Shown piece by piece: positions 1-6,872 of a DNA stretch of 13,071 bases. Position 1 is the stretch's first letter. Each line of letters opens with the position of its first letter. The notes below the pieces were generated by a model. It was not told the origin of the DNA. It did no database searches and saw only the letters and a program-made list of their open reading frames with translations. Both the position numbers and the translations under genes were made by a program. Origin of the DNA: an uncultured Bacteroidales bacterium (GTDB lineage: Bacteria > Bacteroidota > Bacteroidia > Bacteroidales > Paludibacteraceae); the NCBI GenBank assembly GCA_903929065.1, contig CAIYTJ010000269.1, forward strand, positions 1 through 13,071. The letters are read 5' to 3'.

Positions 1-1811
1 CTGCTGTTGCAGATATTCCTGACGAAGCAATGGACGAAATAATGAACGGCACCGAAGAGCGCCTGCACATTAAAAACCAATCCATTGGCACTAATTATTT
101 CCTGAGTTACGATGGTATTTTGAAATATATCGAAATGCAGGCTGAAAGCGGCGCTTCGGCCACCGAACAAAAATGGGCTAACCAGTATTCCAAATCCATT
201 GTTTGTCCGGAATGCAACGGACAACGGTTACGAAAAGAATCGTTGCACTTCAGAATGCACGATAAAAATATAGCCGATTTGGCTGCTATGGATATTGCTG
301 AACTGGCCGAGTGGCTGGAAAAAGTGGATGAGTTTTTGTCCGAAAAACAAAAAACCATTGCCGTTGAAATTCTGAAAGAAATCCGCACCCGGCTTCAATT
401 TCTATTGGATGTCGGATTGACCTATCTTTCGCTCAACCGCAGTTCGCAGTCACTTTCCGGCGGCGAAAGTCAGCGCATCCGGTTGGCTACACAAATCGGT
501 TCGCAACTGGTGAATGTGCTTTATATTCTCGACGAACCAAGCATTGGCTTGCATCAACGCGATAACCAACGGTTGATTCGCTCGTTGAAACAATTGCGTG
601 ACACAGGTAATTCGGTGATTGTGGTGGAACACGACAAAGATATGATGATGGCTGCCGATTATGTGGTCGATCTTGGTCCGCATGCCGGACGACTCGGCGG
701 CGAAGTGGTTTTTGCCGGTACGCCACAGGAGATGTTACAAGCCAATACCCTGACTTCTGATTATCTGAATGGCAAAAAACGTATTGAAGTTCCCGAAAAA
801 CTTCGTCCCGGAAATGGAAATTCAATAACCATCAAAGGCGCCCGTGGCAATAATCTGAAAAAAGTTGACGTCACTTTTCCCCTTGGAAAAATGATATGTA
901 TAACGGGAGTTTCCGGCAGCGGAAAATCAACATTGATCAATGAAACGCTGCAGCCGATTCTCAGCCAGAGTTTTTACAAATCATTACAAGATCCATTGCC
1001 GTATGACAGCATCGTTGGACTGGAGCACATAGATAAAGTAGTGGAAGTGGATCAATCGCCGATTGGCCGGACTCCTCGCTCAAATCCGGCCACTTACACC
1101 GGCGTTTTTTCAGATATCCGAAATGTATTTGTCACGCTGCCCGAAGCGAAAATCCGTGGTTACAAACCCGGACGATTTTCATTCAATACTGCCGGCGGCC
1201 GTTGTGAAGTCTGCGGCGGAAATGGTTACAAAACCATTGAAATGAATTTTTTGCCGGATGTGTATGTTCCTTGCGAAAGTTGCGATGGAAAACGCTACAA
1301 CAAGGAAACCCTTGAAGTTCGTTTCAAAGGTAAATCCATAGCTGATGTACTGAATATGACCATTAATCAGGCGGTTGAGTTTTTTGAAAATCAACCCAAT
1401 ATTTTAAACAGAATCAAAACTTTGCAAGATGTCGGATTAGGTTATATCAAACTCGGACAATCGAGCACCACGCTTTCGGGAGGTGAAAGCCAGCGTGTAA
1501 AATTAGCCACCGAACTTTCCAAGCGCGACACCGGAAAAACGCTTTACATTCTCGACGAACCAACCACCGGATTACATTTTGAAGATATCCGCGTATTGCT
1601 TGGCGTATTGAATCGCCTTGTAAACAAAGGAAATACGGTCATTATCATTGAACACAACATGGACGTAATCAAAGTGGCTGATCATATTATTGATATTGGT
1701 CCCGAAGGCGGTGCCGCCGGTGGAAAAATAATTTGCTTTGGTACGCCGGAAGAAGTCGCCAAGCATCCCACCAGCGAAACCGGTAAGTTTTTGAAGATGG
1801 AGATTGGTTGA
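1..1811 (+). CDS. uvrA: UvrA, excinuclease ABC subunit A (5' end outside window)
   Basis: This is the damage-recognition ATPase of nucleotide excision repair, which dimerises and loads UvrB at DNA lesions. The reading frame is open from base 3, so the N-terminus (roughly 340 residues, with the first Walker A and first zinc module) lies upstream. Numbering from the Met at base 30: CPEC at 59-62, ABC signature LSGGESQ at 142-148, Walker B ILDEPS with Asp168, second-domain Walker A GVSGSGKST with Lys299, the C-terminal zinc finger Cys392-x2-Cys395-x19-Cys415-x2-Cys418, second signature LSGGESQ at 482-488 and Walker B with Asp509. All expected motifs of the visible part are intact, and the stop is a TGA at 1809-1811. 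It is followed by a 137-bp gap with its own promoter element, so hisB is probably transcribed separately. Confidence 0.98.
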   Translation, partial: AVADIPDEAMDEIMNGTEERLHIKNQSIGTNYFLSYDGILKYIEMQAESGASATEQKWANQYSKSIVCPECNGQRLRKESLHFRMHDKNIADLAAMDIAELAEWLEKVDEFLSEKQKTIAVEILKEIRTRLQFLLDVGLTYLSLNRSSQSLSGGESQRIRLATQIGSQLVNVLYILDEPSIGLHQRDNQRLIRSLKQLRDTGNSVIVVEHDKDMMMAADYVVDLGPHAGRLGGEVVFAGTPQEMLQANTLTSDYLNGKKRIEVPEKLRPGNGNSITIKGARGNNLKKVDVTFPLGKMICITGVSGSGKSTLINETLQPILSQSFYKSLQDPLPYDSIVGLEHIDKVVEVDQSPIGRTPRSNPATYTGVFSDIRNVFVTLPEAKIRGYKPGRFSFNTAGGRCEVCGGNGYKTIEMNFLPDVYVPCESCDGKRYNKETLEVRFKGKSIADVLNMTINQAVEFFENQPNILNRIKTLQDVGLGYIKLGQSSTTLSGGESQRVKLATELSKRDTGKTLYILDEPTTGLHFEDIRVLLGVLNRLVNKGNTVIIIEHNMDVIKVADHIIDIGPEGGAAGGKIICFGTPEEVAKHPTSETGKFLKMEIG

Positions 1812-1865
1812 TTAGTTTATCAGTTAATTGGTTAACCGGTTTTCCAACATTGAAGATTAATTTTG

Positions 1866-1873
1866 TATCTTTG
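1866..1873 (+). promoter_or_regulatory. Bacteroidota -7 box (TATCTTTG) upstream of hisB
   Basis: TATCTTTG matches the Bacteroidota sigma-ABfr -7 consensus TAnnTTTG exactly and lies 75 bases before the hisB start, on the coding strand and outside uvrA. No good -33 TTTG is found at the usual spacing (about 19-21 bases); only a T-rich stretch near 1840-1844 lies there. A start near 1880 would give a leader of about 70 nt containing the inverted-repeat copy at 1909-1941. Confidence 0.45.
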
Positions 1874-1908
1874 ACGGTTGAATTAAAATTCGATAAAACA
1901 TTGGTTTG

Positions 1909-1941
1909 CAATTGTAAATTGTAAATGAAACAATCGTAAAT
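1909..1941 (+). repeat. 33-nt dispersed repeat, copy 1 (inverted relative to 3082-3114)
   Basis: An AT-rich stretch made of TTGTAAAT-type units. Its reverse complement matches 3082-3114 at 29 of 33 positions, counted by hand. The two copies face each other across hisB, with 8 bp between copy 1 and the hisB ATG. Confidence 0.75.
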
Positions 1942-1948
1942 AATAATT

Positions 1949-3082
1949 ATGGCTGATAAAATCAAGAAAAAAGTACTTTTCATCGACCGCGATGGAACCA
2001 TCATAGCCGAACCGCCGGTAACTTTTCAGGTTGACACGTTGGAGCAAATGGAATTTTTGCCCGGAGTTTTGCGAAACCTGTATTTTATCCGTCAAAAACT
2101 TGATTTTGAATGGGCGTTGGTAACCAATCAGGATGGATTGGGAACGGAAGTTCATCCGCAGGAAAATTTCGATATTATTCAGACTAAGTTTCTTCAAACG
2201 CTGGAAAATGAAGGTGTTAATTTCGATAAAATTTTTATTGATAAATCATTTCCGGAAGATAATCTCCCAACCCGCAAACCCGGAACAGCCATGCTGACTG
2301 AATATTTTTCAGAAGAATATAATTTGCCGGAATCAGTTGTTATCGGCGACCGGATTACTGACGTGGAACTGGCTAAAAACCTTGGCTGTAAAGCCATTTT
2401 AATTAGTGATGACACTGAAATTCTGAAAGAAAATAATCTGGCAGAATTCTGTGCGTTACAGACTACTGATTGGAATAAAATCACCGAATTTTTATTTGCC
2501 GGTGAACGAATAGCCACTATAAAACGCACTACTAAAGAAACCGATATTTTGATTGAATTGAATCTGGATGGTTCAGGAAAATGCACTATTGATACCGGTT
2601 TGAAGTTTTTTGACCACATGTTGGAACAAATTGGGAAACATTCCGGTTCCGATTTGACCATCAACGTAAAAGGCGATTTGGAAGTGGACGAACATCACAC
2701 AATTGAAGACACAGCCATTGCGCTTGGCGAAGCTTTTGGTAAGGCGCTGGGCAATAAACGCGGCATTGAACGTTATGGCTTTTACCTACCGATGGACGAT
2801 TGTTTGTGTTCTGTGGCACTGGATTTTGGCGGACGCGCCTGGCTGGTTTACGATGTGGAATTTAAGCGCGAATATGTTGGCGATTTGCCAACAGAAATGA
2901 TTCTTCATTTCTTCAAATCGTTCAGCGATGCTGCGAAAATGAACCTGAATATCAAAGCGGAAGGCGAAAACGAACACCACAAAATCGAAGGCATTTTTAA
3001 AGCATTGGCAAAATCAATCAAAATGGCCGTGAAACGCGATATTTACCAATATGAATTGCCGAGCACGAAAGGCATTCTTTAA
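1949..3082 (+). CDS. hisB: HisB, bifunctional histidinol-phosphatase / imidazoleglycerol-phosphate dehydratase
   Basis: This enzyme carries out two steps of histidine biosynthesis: imidazoleglycerol-phosphate dehydration (C-terminal half) and histidinol-phosphate dephosphorylation (N-terminal half). The N-terminal HAD domain (about residues 1-185) shows FIDRDGT with nucleophile Asp13 and Asp15, TNQDGLG, and GDRITD with Asp134 and Asp138. The dehydratase domain (about 188-377) shows FDHML, the metal-binding motifs DEHHTIED (His249, His250, Glu253) and NEHHKIE (His343, His344, Glu347), and GIERYG. The Cys/His zinc loop of the E. coli HAD half is absent; the segment SFPEDNLPTRKPG takes its place, which from memory is normal for Bacteroidota HisB. 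At 377 aa the length fits the fused form. No other his genes adjoin it; in many relatives hisB follows hisG-hisD-hisC, so here it appears separated from the operon. Confidence 0.97.
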   Translation: MADKIKKKVLFIDRDGTIIAEPPVTFQVDTLEQMEFLPGVLRNLYFIRQKLDFEWALVTNQDGLGTEVHPQENFDIIQTKFLQTLENEGVNFDKIFIDKSFPEDNLPTRKPGTAMLTEYFSEEYNLPESVVIGDRITDVELAKNLGCKAILISDDTEILKENNLAEFCALQTTDWNKITEFLFAGERIATIKRTTKETDILIELNLDGSGKCTIDTGLKFFDHMLEQIGKHSGSDLTINVKGDLEVDEHHTIEDTAIALGEAFGKALGNKRGIERYGFYLPMDDCLCSVALDFGGRAWLVYDVEFKREYVGDLPTEMILHFFKSFSDAAKMNLNIKAEGENEHHKIEGIFKALAKSIKMAVKRDIYQYELPSTKGIL

Positions 3083-3114
3083 TTTACGATTTATCCATTT
3101 ACAATTTACGATTG
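3082..3114 (+). repeat. 33-nt dispersed repeat, copy 2
   Basis: It fills nearly all of the space between the hisB stop and the next start codon (3120). It contains ATTTACGATT and ATTTACAATTTACGATT units and is the inverted partner of 1909-1941. A transcript covering hisB could pair the two copies into a long stem enclosing the whole gene. Confidence 0.75.
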
Positions 3115-3119
3115 AAAAC

Positions 3120-4733
3120 ATGTTTTCATCCCGAAATATTTTCATACCTTTCATTCTTTCAATTCTTTGTTTGAACCTTTCTGCACAGCCTGCTACAACT
3201 GAACATCCACGGTTGGTGGTTGGAATAATGATTGATGGTTTGCAGCAGAAACACATTGATCAATTGTGGAATTATTTTGACCCGAACGGATTTAAGAAAT
3301 TAATCGGACAGGGTGCTAATCTGAAAAATGTTTCGTACAACATTGTTTCGGCCGGAAATGCTTCGGATATTGCCACCGTAATGACCGGAACAACACCGTT
3401 TTACAATGGAATTACCGGAAATTATTTTTATAACCCCACAGAAGACGAAGTTCAATCGATTATTCAGGATGACGATCAGGTTGGAATCGGAACCAGCCAG
3501 ACTTTATCGGCTCATAAGTTGATGACCAGCACCATTGGCGACGAAATTATGCTGACAAATCCCGGAAAATCTAAAAGTTATGCTGTGGCTTTGAGCGCCG
3601 AAGAAGCCATTATGCTGGGCGGTCACACCGCCAAGAGTGTGGCGTGGATTGATGATGTAAATATGAAATGGATTACCACCGGATATTACACAAACGGACT
3701 TTCGCACTGGGCTGACGAAATGAATGTAAACGGCGTTTTCAAAAATTTCGTAGCACGAACCTGGGGACCGCTTTACAACATAAATACTTATTTATCCAAA
3801 CCGAACCGCGAGGATAAAAAGTGGGGATTTTTTTACGATCCGACGACTAAACAAAGTAAAAATTCGCAGGCTTCAATTTTGAAAAGAACACCTTCGGGCA
3901 ACGGTTTGGTGACGGAATTAGGAATGAAGATTCTGGAAGAAGAACAACTTGGCAAAGATAATTATCCGGATATTTTATTGCTTCAATACACCGTCCGCAC
4001 ACCATTTGAAAAAACTTCTGCGTTGCAATCGGCTGAAAAAGAAGATATTTATCTTCGATTGGATAAGGAAATTCAGACTGTTCTGCAAAAAATTGATGTA
4101 AAAGTAGGGCTGGATAAAACGCTGGTTTTTGTATTTGGAAACCAAACGGCTGTTCATTCGCCATCAGAATTAGGAGATAATAAAATTCCTGCCGGTTATT
4201 TCAATGCCGACCGTTCTTTAGCACTTTTAAGTTCCTATTTAATGGCATTATACGGACAGGAACGTTGGATTTCGGGTTATTATGGTAAGAACATTTTTTT
4301 GAATAAAGATAAAATTGCTGCCAAGAAGCTTAATTTTGCTGATTTCCAAAAAACAGTTGCTGAATTTTTGATGGATTTTGATGGGATTCAGTCAGCAACT
4401 CCAGCGTCTCAAATTCTTGGAATTGGTGGAAATTCCAACTCCGAAATGGCACGCTTGCGGAATTCGACTAATAAAAATTGTGTTGGCGATATTATCATTA
4501 CGTTGATGCCCGGCTGGCAGGAAGTTGACAATAAGAATAATCCCGTTGGTGAATCGAATGCAATTGTTTCATACGCGCCGGTTTATTTTTATGGTTGGAA
4601 AATTAAACCGCAAACCGTTTCAACATCCTATCAAACAACTGATATTGCACCAACTATATCCCGGATTCTTGATATTCCAATGCCAAATGCAAATATTGGT
4701 AAACCGATAGTAGAACTGACTTCTAACCCATAA
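3120..4733 (+). CDS. Secreted PafA-type alkaline phosphatase family protein, probably catalytically dead
   Basis: The frame is open from an earlier ATG at 3051, but that start lies inside hisB and reads through the repeat. The ATG at 3120 gives 537 aa beginning with a clean signal peptide (about residues 1-22, LSA before Q23). The fold is that of Bacteroidota type I phosphodiesterase/PafA-like phosphatases: RLVVGIMIDG, GFKKLIGQGA, TGTTPFYNGITGN, LMTSTIGDE, GGH at 167-169, LRLDKEI and PGWQ occur in family order. Hand alignment to remembered PafA motifs keeps only the first metal Asp (Asp39). The nucleophile Thr is Asn80, the phosphate-binding Lys and Arg are Ala160 and Glu162, the DxxxH metal pair is Val292 and Phe296, and the DH pair is Asn341 and Gln342; the last metal His is also not seen. 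It is therefore likely a non-catalytic periplasmic or surface relative. It is followed 13 bp later by the C-S lyase gene, so it is probably co-transcribed. Confidence 0.88.
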   Translation: MFSSRNIFIPFILSILCLNLSAQPATTEHPRLVVGIMIDGLQQKHIDQLWNYFDPNGFKKLIGQGANLKNVSYNIVSAGNASDIATVMTGTTPFYNGITGNYFYNPTEDEVQSIIQDDDQVGIGTSQTLSAHKLMTSTIGDEIMLTNPGKSKSYAVALSAEEAIMLGGHTAKSVAWIDDVNMKWITTGYYTNGLSHWADEMNVNGVFKNFVARTWGPLYNINTYLSKPNREDKKWGFFYDPTTKQSKNSQASILKRTPSGNGLVTELGMKILEEEQLGKDNYPDILLLQYTVRTPFEKTSALQSAEKEDIYLRLDKEIQTVLQKIDVKVGLDKTLVFVFGNQTAVHSPSELGDNKIPAGYFNADRSLALLSSYLMALYGQERWISGYYGKNIFLNKDKIAAKKLNFADFQKTVAEFLMDFDGIQSATPASQILGIGGNSNSEMARLRNSTNKNCVGDIIITLMPGWQEVDNKNNPVGESNAIVSYAPVYFYGWKIKPQTVSTSYQTTDIAPTISRILDIPMPNANIGKPIVELTSNP

Positions 4734-4746
4734 AACATTGATTGAA

Positions 4747-5991
4747 ATGAAGTACGATTTTGATGAAATTATTGACCGGCATAACACCGGCGCCATAAAA
4801 ATTGAACGCTGCAAAGCACTTTACGGAACGGAAGATGTGTTGCCGCTTTGGGTTGCCGATATGGATTTTCGAACGCCCGATTTCATTTTCGAAGCTATCC
4901 GCGAACGGTGCAAACATCCAATTTTGGGCTATTCCATGCCACCTAAAGATTTTTATCCGACCTGGATTAACTGGATAAAGGAGCATCATAACTGGGAAGT
5001 TTCAAGGCAATGGATTGGTTTTCTGCCGGGAATTGTGCCCGGTTTATCATTTTCCGTACAAGCACTCACTCAACCCGGTGATGAAATAATTGTTCAGCCA
5101 CCGGTTTATTATCCGTTTTTCCATGTGATAAAAAATAACCACCGAATTGTTGTTGATAATCCTATAAAAACAGTTGATGGGAAATTCGAAATGGATTTCG
5201 AAGATTTGGAACGAAAAATAACTCCAAAAACCAAACTTTTTATACTTTGTAATCCTCATAATCCGGGCGGAAGAGTTTGGAGTTTTGAAACGCTCAAAAG
5301 GTTAGCTGATATTTGTGCAAAACATAATATTATCGTTGTTTCGGATGAAATTCACGCCGATATGGTTTTTGAAGGTCACCGCCACGTACCGTTTGCAACA
5401 GTCTCGGAAACTGCGGCTCAAATCAGCCTCACGTTTATGGCTCCCAGCAAAACCTTTAATATGCCCGGACTAATTAGTTCTGCTTATATTATTCCAAACA
5501 TAGAACTTCGGAATAAGTTTGTTGATTTTCTGGAAGCATCCGAACTAAATGGAGGAAATATTTTTGCGTATGCTGCAACGATTTCTGCATTCGAAAACGG
5601 CAATGAATGGAGAAAACAAATGCTGGAATACGTTCAGGGAAATATCGATTTCGTTTCTGATTTTCTAAAGAAAAATATTCCGCAAATCAAACCAATGAAG
5701 CCAGAAGCTTCGTTTTTAGTCTGGTTGAACTGCAAAGATTTAGGAATGGGAACAGATGATCTCTTTGATTTCTTTGCTAAAAAAGCCGGTCTCGGATTAA
5801 ATAAAGGAACTATTTTTGGTCAGGGTGGTGAATATCATTTGCGACTAAACGTGGCTTGTCCCAGAAGTATTTTGGAAAAAGCAATGAAACAACTTGAGAT
5901 AGCGGTAAGCAGTAAGCAGCAAATAGTAAAAAGTAAATTCGTAGAATTCGTTTTAATTCGTAAAATTAGCATTAATGGATGTAAAAATTGA
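4747..5991 (+). CDS. MalY/PatB-family PLP-dependent C-S lyase (cystathionine beta-lyase type)
   Basis: A fold-type I aminotransferase-like enzyme. MalY/PatB proteins cleave the C-S bond of cystathionine or cysteine conjugates in the cytoplasm, releasing a thiol, pyruvate and ammonia. Visible family features are PLWVADMDF near the N-terminus, LPGIVPGLS, NPHNPGGRVW (Asn169), SDEIHADM (Asp200), the PLP lysine in APSKTFNMPG (Lys235), and LRLNVACPR with the carboxylate-binding Arg366. The ATG at 4747 is preferred over a TTG at 4738; it lies 13 bp after the preceding stop. The conserved protein should end near residue 387 (QLEIAV). The last 27 residues are encoded by a dispersed repeat and run 17 bp into ung, so the reading frame has been extended by repeat DNA. 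The substrate cannot be decided; an aminotransferase role is possible but less likely. Confidence 0.92.
   Translation: MKYDFDEIIDRHNTGAIKIERCKALYGTEDVLPLWVADMDFRTPDFIFEAIRERCKHPILGYSMPPKDFYPTWINWIKEHHNWEVSRQWIGFLPGIVPGLSFSVQALTQPGDEIIVQPPVYYPFFHVIKNNHRIVVDNPIKTVDGKFEMDFEDLERKITPKTKLFILCNPHNPGGRVWSFETLKRLADICAKHNIIVVSDEIHADMVFEGHRHVPFATVSETAAQISLTFMAPSKTFNMPGLISSAYIIPNIELRNKFVDFLEASELNGGNIFAYAATISAFENGNEWRKQMLEYVQGNIDFVSDFLKKNIPQIKPMKPEASFLVWLNCKDLGMGTDDLFDFFAKKAGLGLNKGTIFGQGGEYHLRLNVACPRSILEKAMKQLEIAVSSKQQIVKSKFVEFVLIRKISINGCKN
5903..5962 (+). repeat. AT-rich dispersed/short tandem repeat at the 3' end of the C-S lyase gene
   Basis: It begins with tandem GTAAGCA units (near 5905-5918), continues with AATAGTAAAAAGTAAA, and ends with three AATTCGT units at 5936, 5945 and 5955 (9- and 10-bp period). 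This resembles intergenic repeat DNA rather than conserved coding sequence, yet it is read in frame as the C-terminal tail of the upstream protein and runs to 12 bp before the ung start. Confidence 0.65.
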
Positions 5992-6637
5992 ACAATCGTG
6001 GAAAACGGTACTTCAACCCGAATTTGATAAGGAATATTTTATCAGACTGACAGATTTTGTTCGAAATGAGTACAGAACCAAACAGATATTTCCACCGGCA
6101 TCGCTAATTTTCAATGCCTTCGACCAATGTTCGTTTGATAATGTGAAGGTAGTGATTCTCGGTCAGGACCCTTACCACGGTGATGGACAGGCACACGGGT
6201 TGTGTTTTTCGGTAAATGATGGTGTGGCTTTTCCGCCTTCATTAATCAATATTTTCAAGGAAATTGAACGTGATCTGGCAAAACCTTCACCAGCAAGTGG
6301 AAATCTGATTCGTTGGGCGCAACAGGGCGTTTTATTACTCAATGCCACGTTGACTGTTCAGGCACACATGGCCGGTTTACATCTGAACAAAGGCTGGGAA
6401 GCTTTTACCGATGCTGTGATTCATAAATTGGCTTCCGAAAAAGAACATTTGGTTTTTATGCTTTGGGGTTCGTATGCTCAGAAAAAAGGCGAATTCATTG
6501 ATTCAAAAAAGCATTTGGTATTAAAATCGGTACATCCTTCACCCCTTTCCGCCTACCGAGGCTTTATCGGTAATAACCATTTTTCGCTCGCCAATAAGTA
6601 TTTAAGGGAAACCGGACAAGACGAAATAAACTGGTAA
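5975..6637 (+). CDS. ung: Uracil-DNA glycosylase, family 1
   Basis: Removes uracil from DNA as the first step of base excision repair. The 220-aa length is typical. The water-activating motif GQDPYHG lies at 63-69 with catalytic Asp65; FPPSL follows; the LLLNATLTV segment carries the uracil-binding Asn; and the Leu-loop motif HPSPLSAYRGF starts at His187. The start MDVKIEQSW fits Bacteroidota Ung N-termini. The ATG lies inside the 3' end of the preceding frame (17-bp overlap) because that gene was extended by repeat DNA. No -7 box was recognised, so ung is probably transcribed with the upstream genes. A strong terminator follows immediately. Confidence 0.98.
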   Translation: MDVKIEQSWKTVLQPEFDKEYFIRLTDFVRNEYRTKQIFPPASLIFNAFDQCSFDNVKVVILGQDPYHGDGQAHGLCFSVNDGVAFPPSLINIFKEIERDLAKPSPASGNLIRWAQQGVLLLNATLTVQAHMAGLHLNKGWEAFTDAVIHKLASEKEHLVFMLWGSYAQKKGEFIDSKKHLVLKSVHPSPLSAYRGFIGNNHFSLANKYLRETGQDEINW

Positions 6638-6674
6638 AAAAACTCCTGAAAGAAATTCTTTCAGGAGTTTTTTT
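6636..6674. terminator. Bidirectional rho-independent terminator after ung
   Basis: Perfect 13-bp stem AACTCCTGAAAGA (6641-6653) and its complement (6657-6669) around an AAT loop, with an A-run before and a T-run after. It can terminate ung on the + strand and, before integration, the tRNA-Pro transcript on the - strand. Confidence 0.93.
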
Positions 6675-6679
6675 GTTTG

Positions 6680-6721
6680 TCGGGATGACAAGATTCGAAC
6701 TTGCGACCACTGGTCCCCCAG
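6680..6721 (-). pseudogene. tRNA-Pro(GGG) 3' fragment; attachment site at the element's left end
   Basis: Read on the minus strand, this holds the 3' part of a tRNA. It shows an anticodon loop CTGGGGG, the 3' strand of the anticodon stem ACCAG, variable loop TGGTC, T-arm GCAAG-TTCGAAT-CTTGT, the 3' acceptor strand CATCCCG and discriminator A at 6680. CATCCCG fits the Bacteroidota tRNA-Pro acceptor (5' CGGGATG). Upstream of the loop (beyond 6721) the sequence no longer matches: the required CTGGT stem strand, D-arm and 5' acceptor strand are all missing. The break at the anticodon loop beside an integrase gene marks it as the duplicated att core, with the complete tRNA expected at the far end of the element. 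Confidence 0.85.
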
Positions 6722-6760
6722 CTAAGCGCACAGCCAATTTTATTTTTTGGTAATCCATTG

Positions 6761-6872
6761 TATTTGTGTACATTTGTGCCTATAAATAAGCGTTTCAACA
6801 CTTCTATTATTTACTAATATTGCGTTAAGTTTTAGTATTTGTGTAACGTTTGTGTAACGTAAATGTGTAATG
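6761..6872 (+). repeat. TTTGTGTA repeats before the integrase, candidate arm-type sites
   Basis: TATTTGTGTA occurs at 6761-6770 and 6836-6845. TTTGTGTAACG is repeated in tandem at 6838-6848 and 6849-6859, followed by a weaker copy, AAATGTGTAATG, at 6861-6872. They lie 40-150 bp from the tRNA fragment, where the arm-binding domain of this integrase class would bind. The last copy overlaps the first possible integrase start codon, so integrase binding might also regulate its own gene. Confidence 0.6.

Noticed and set aside
3051..3119. Earlier ATG for the phosphatase-like gene.
   Set aside because: The extra 23 residues overlap hisB and the dispersed repeat, and would bury the signal peptide.
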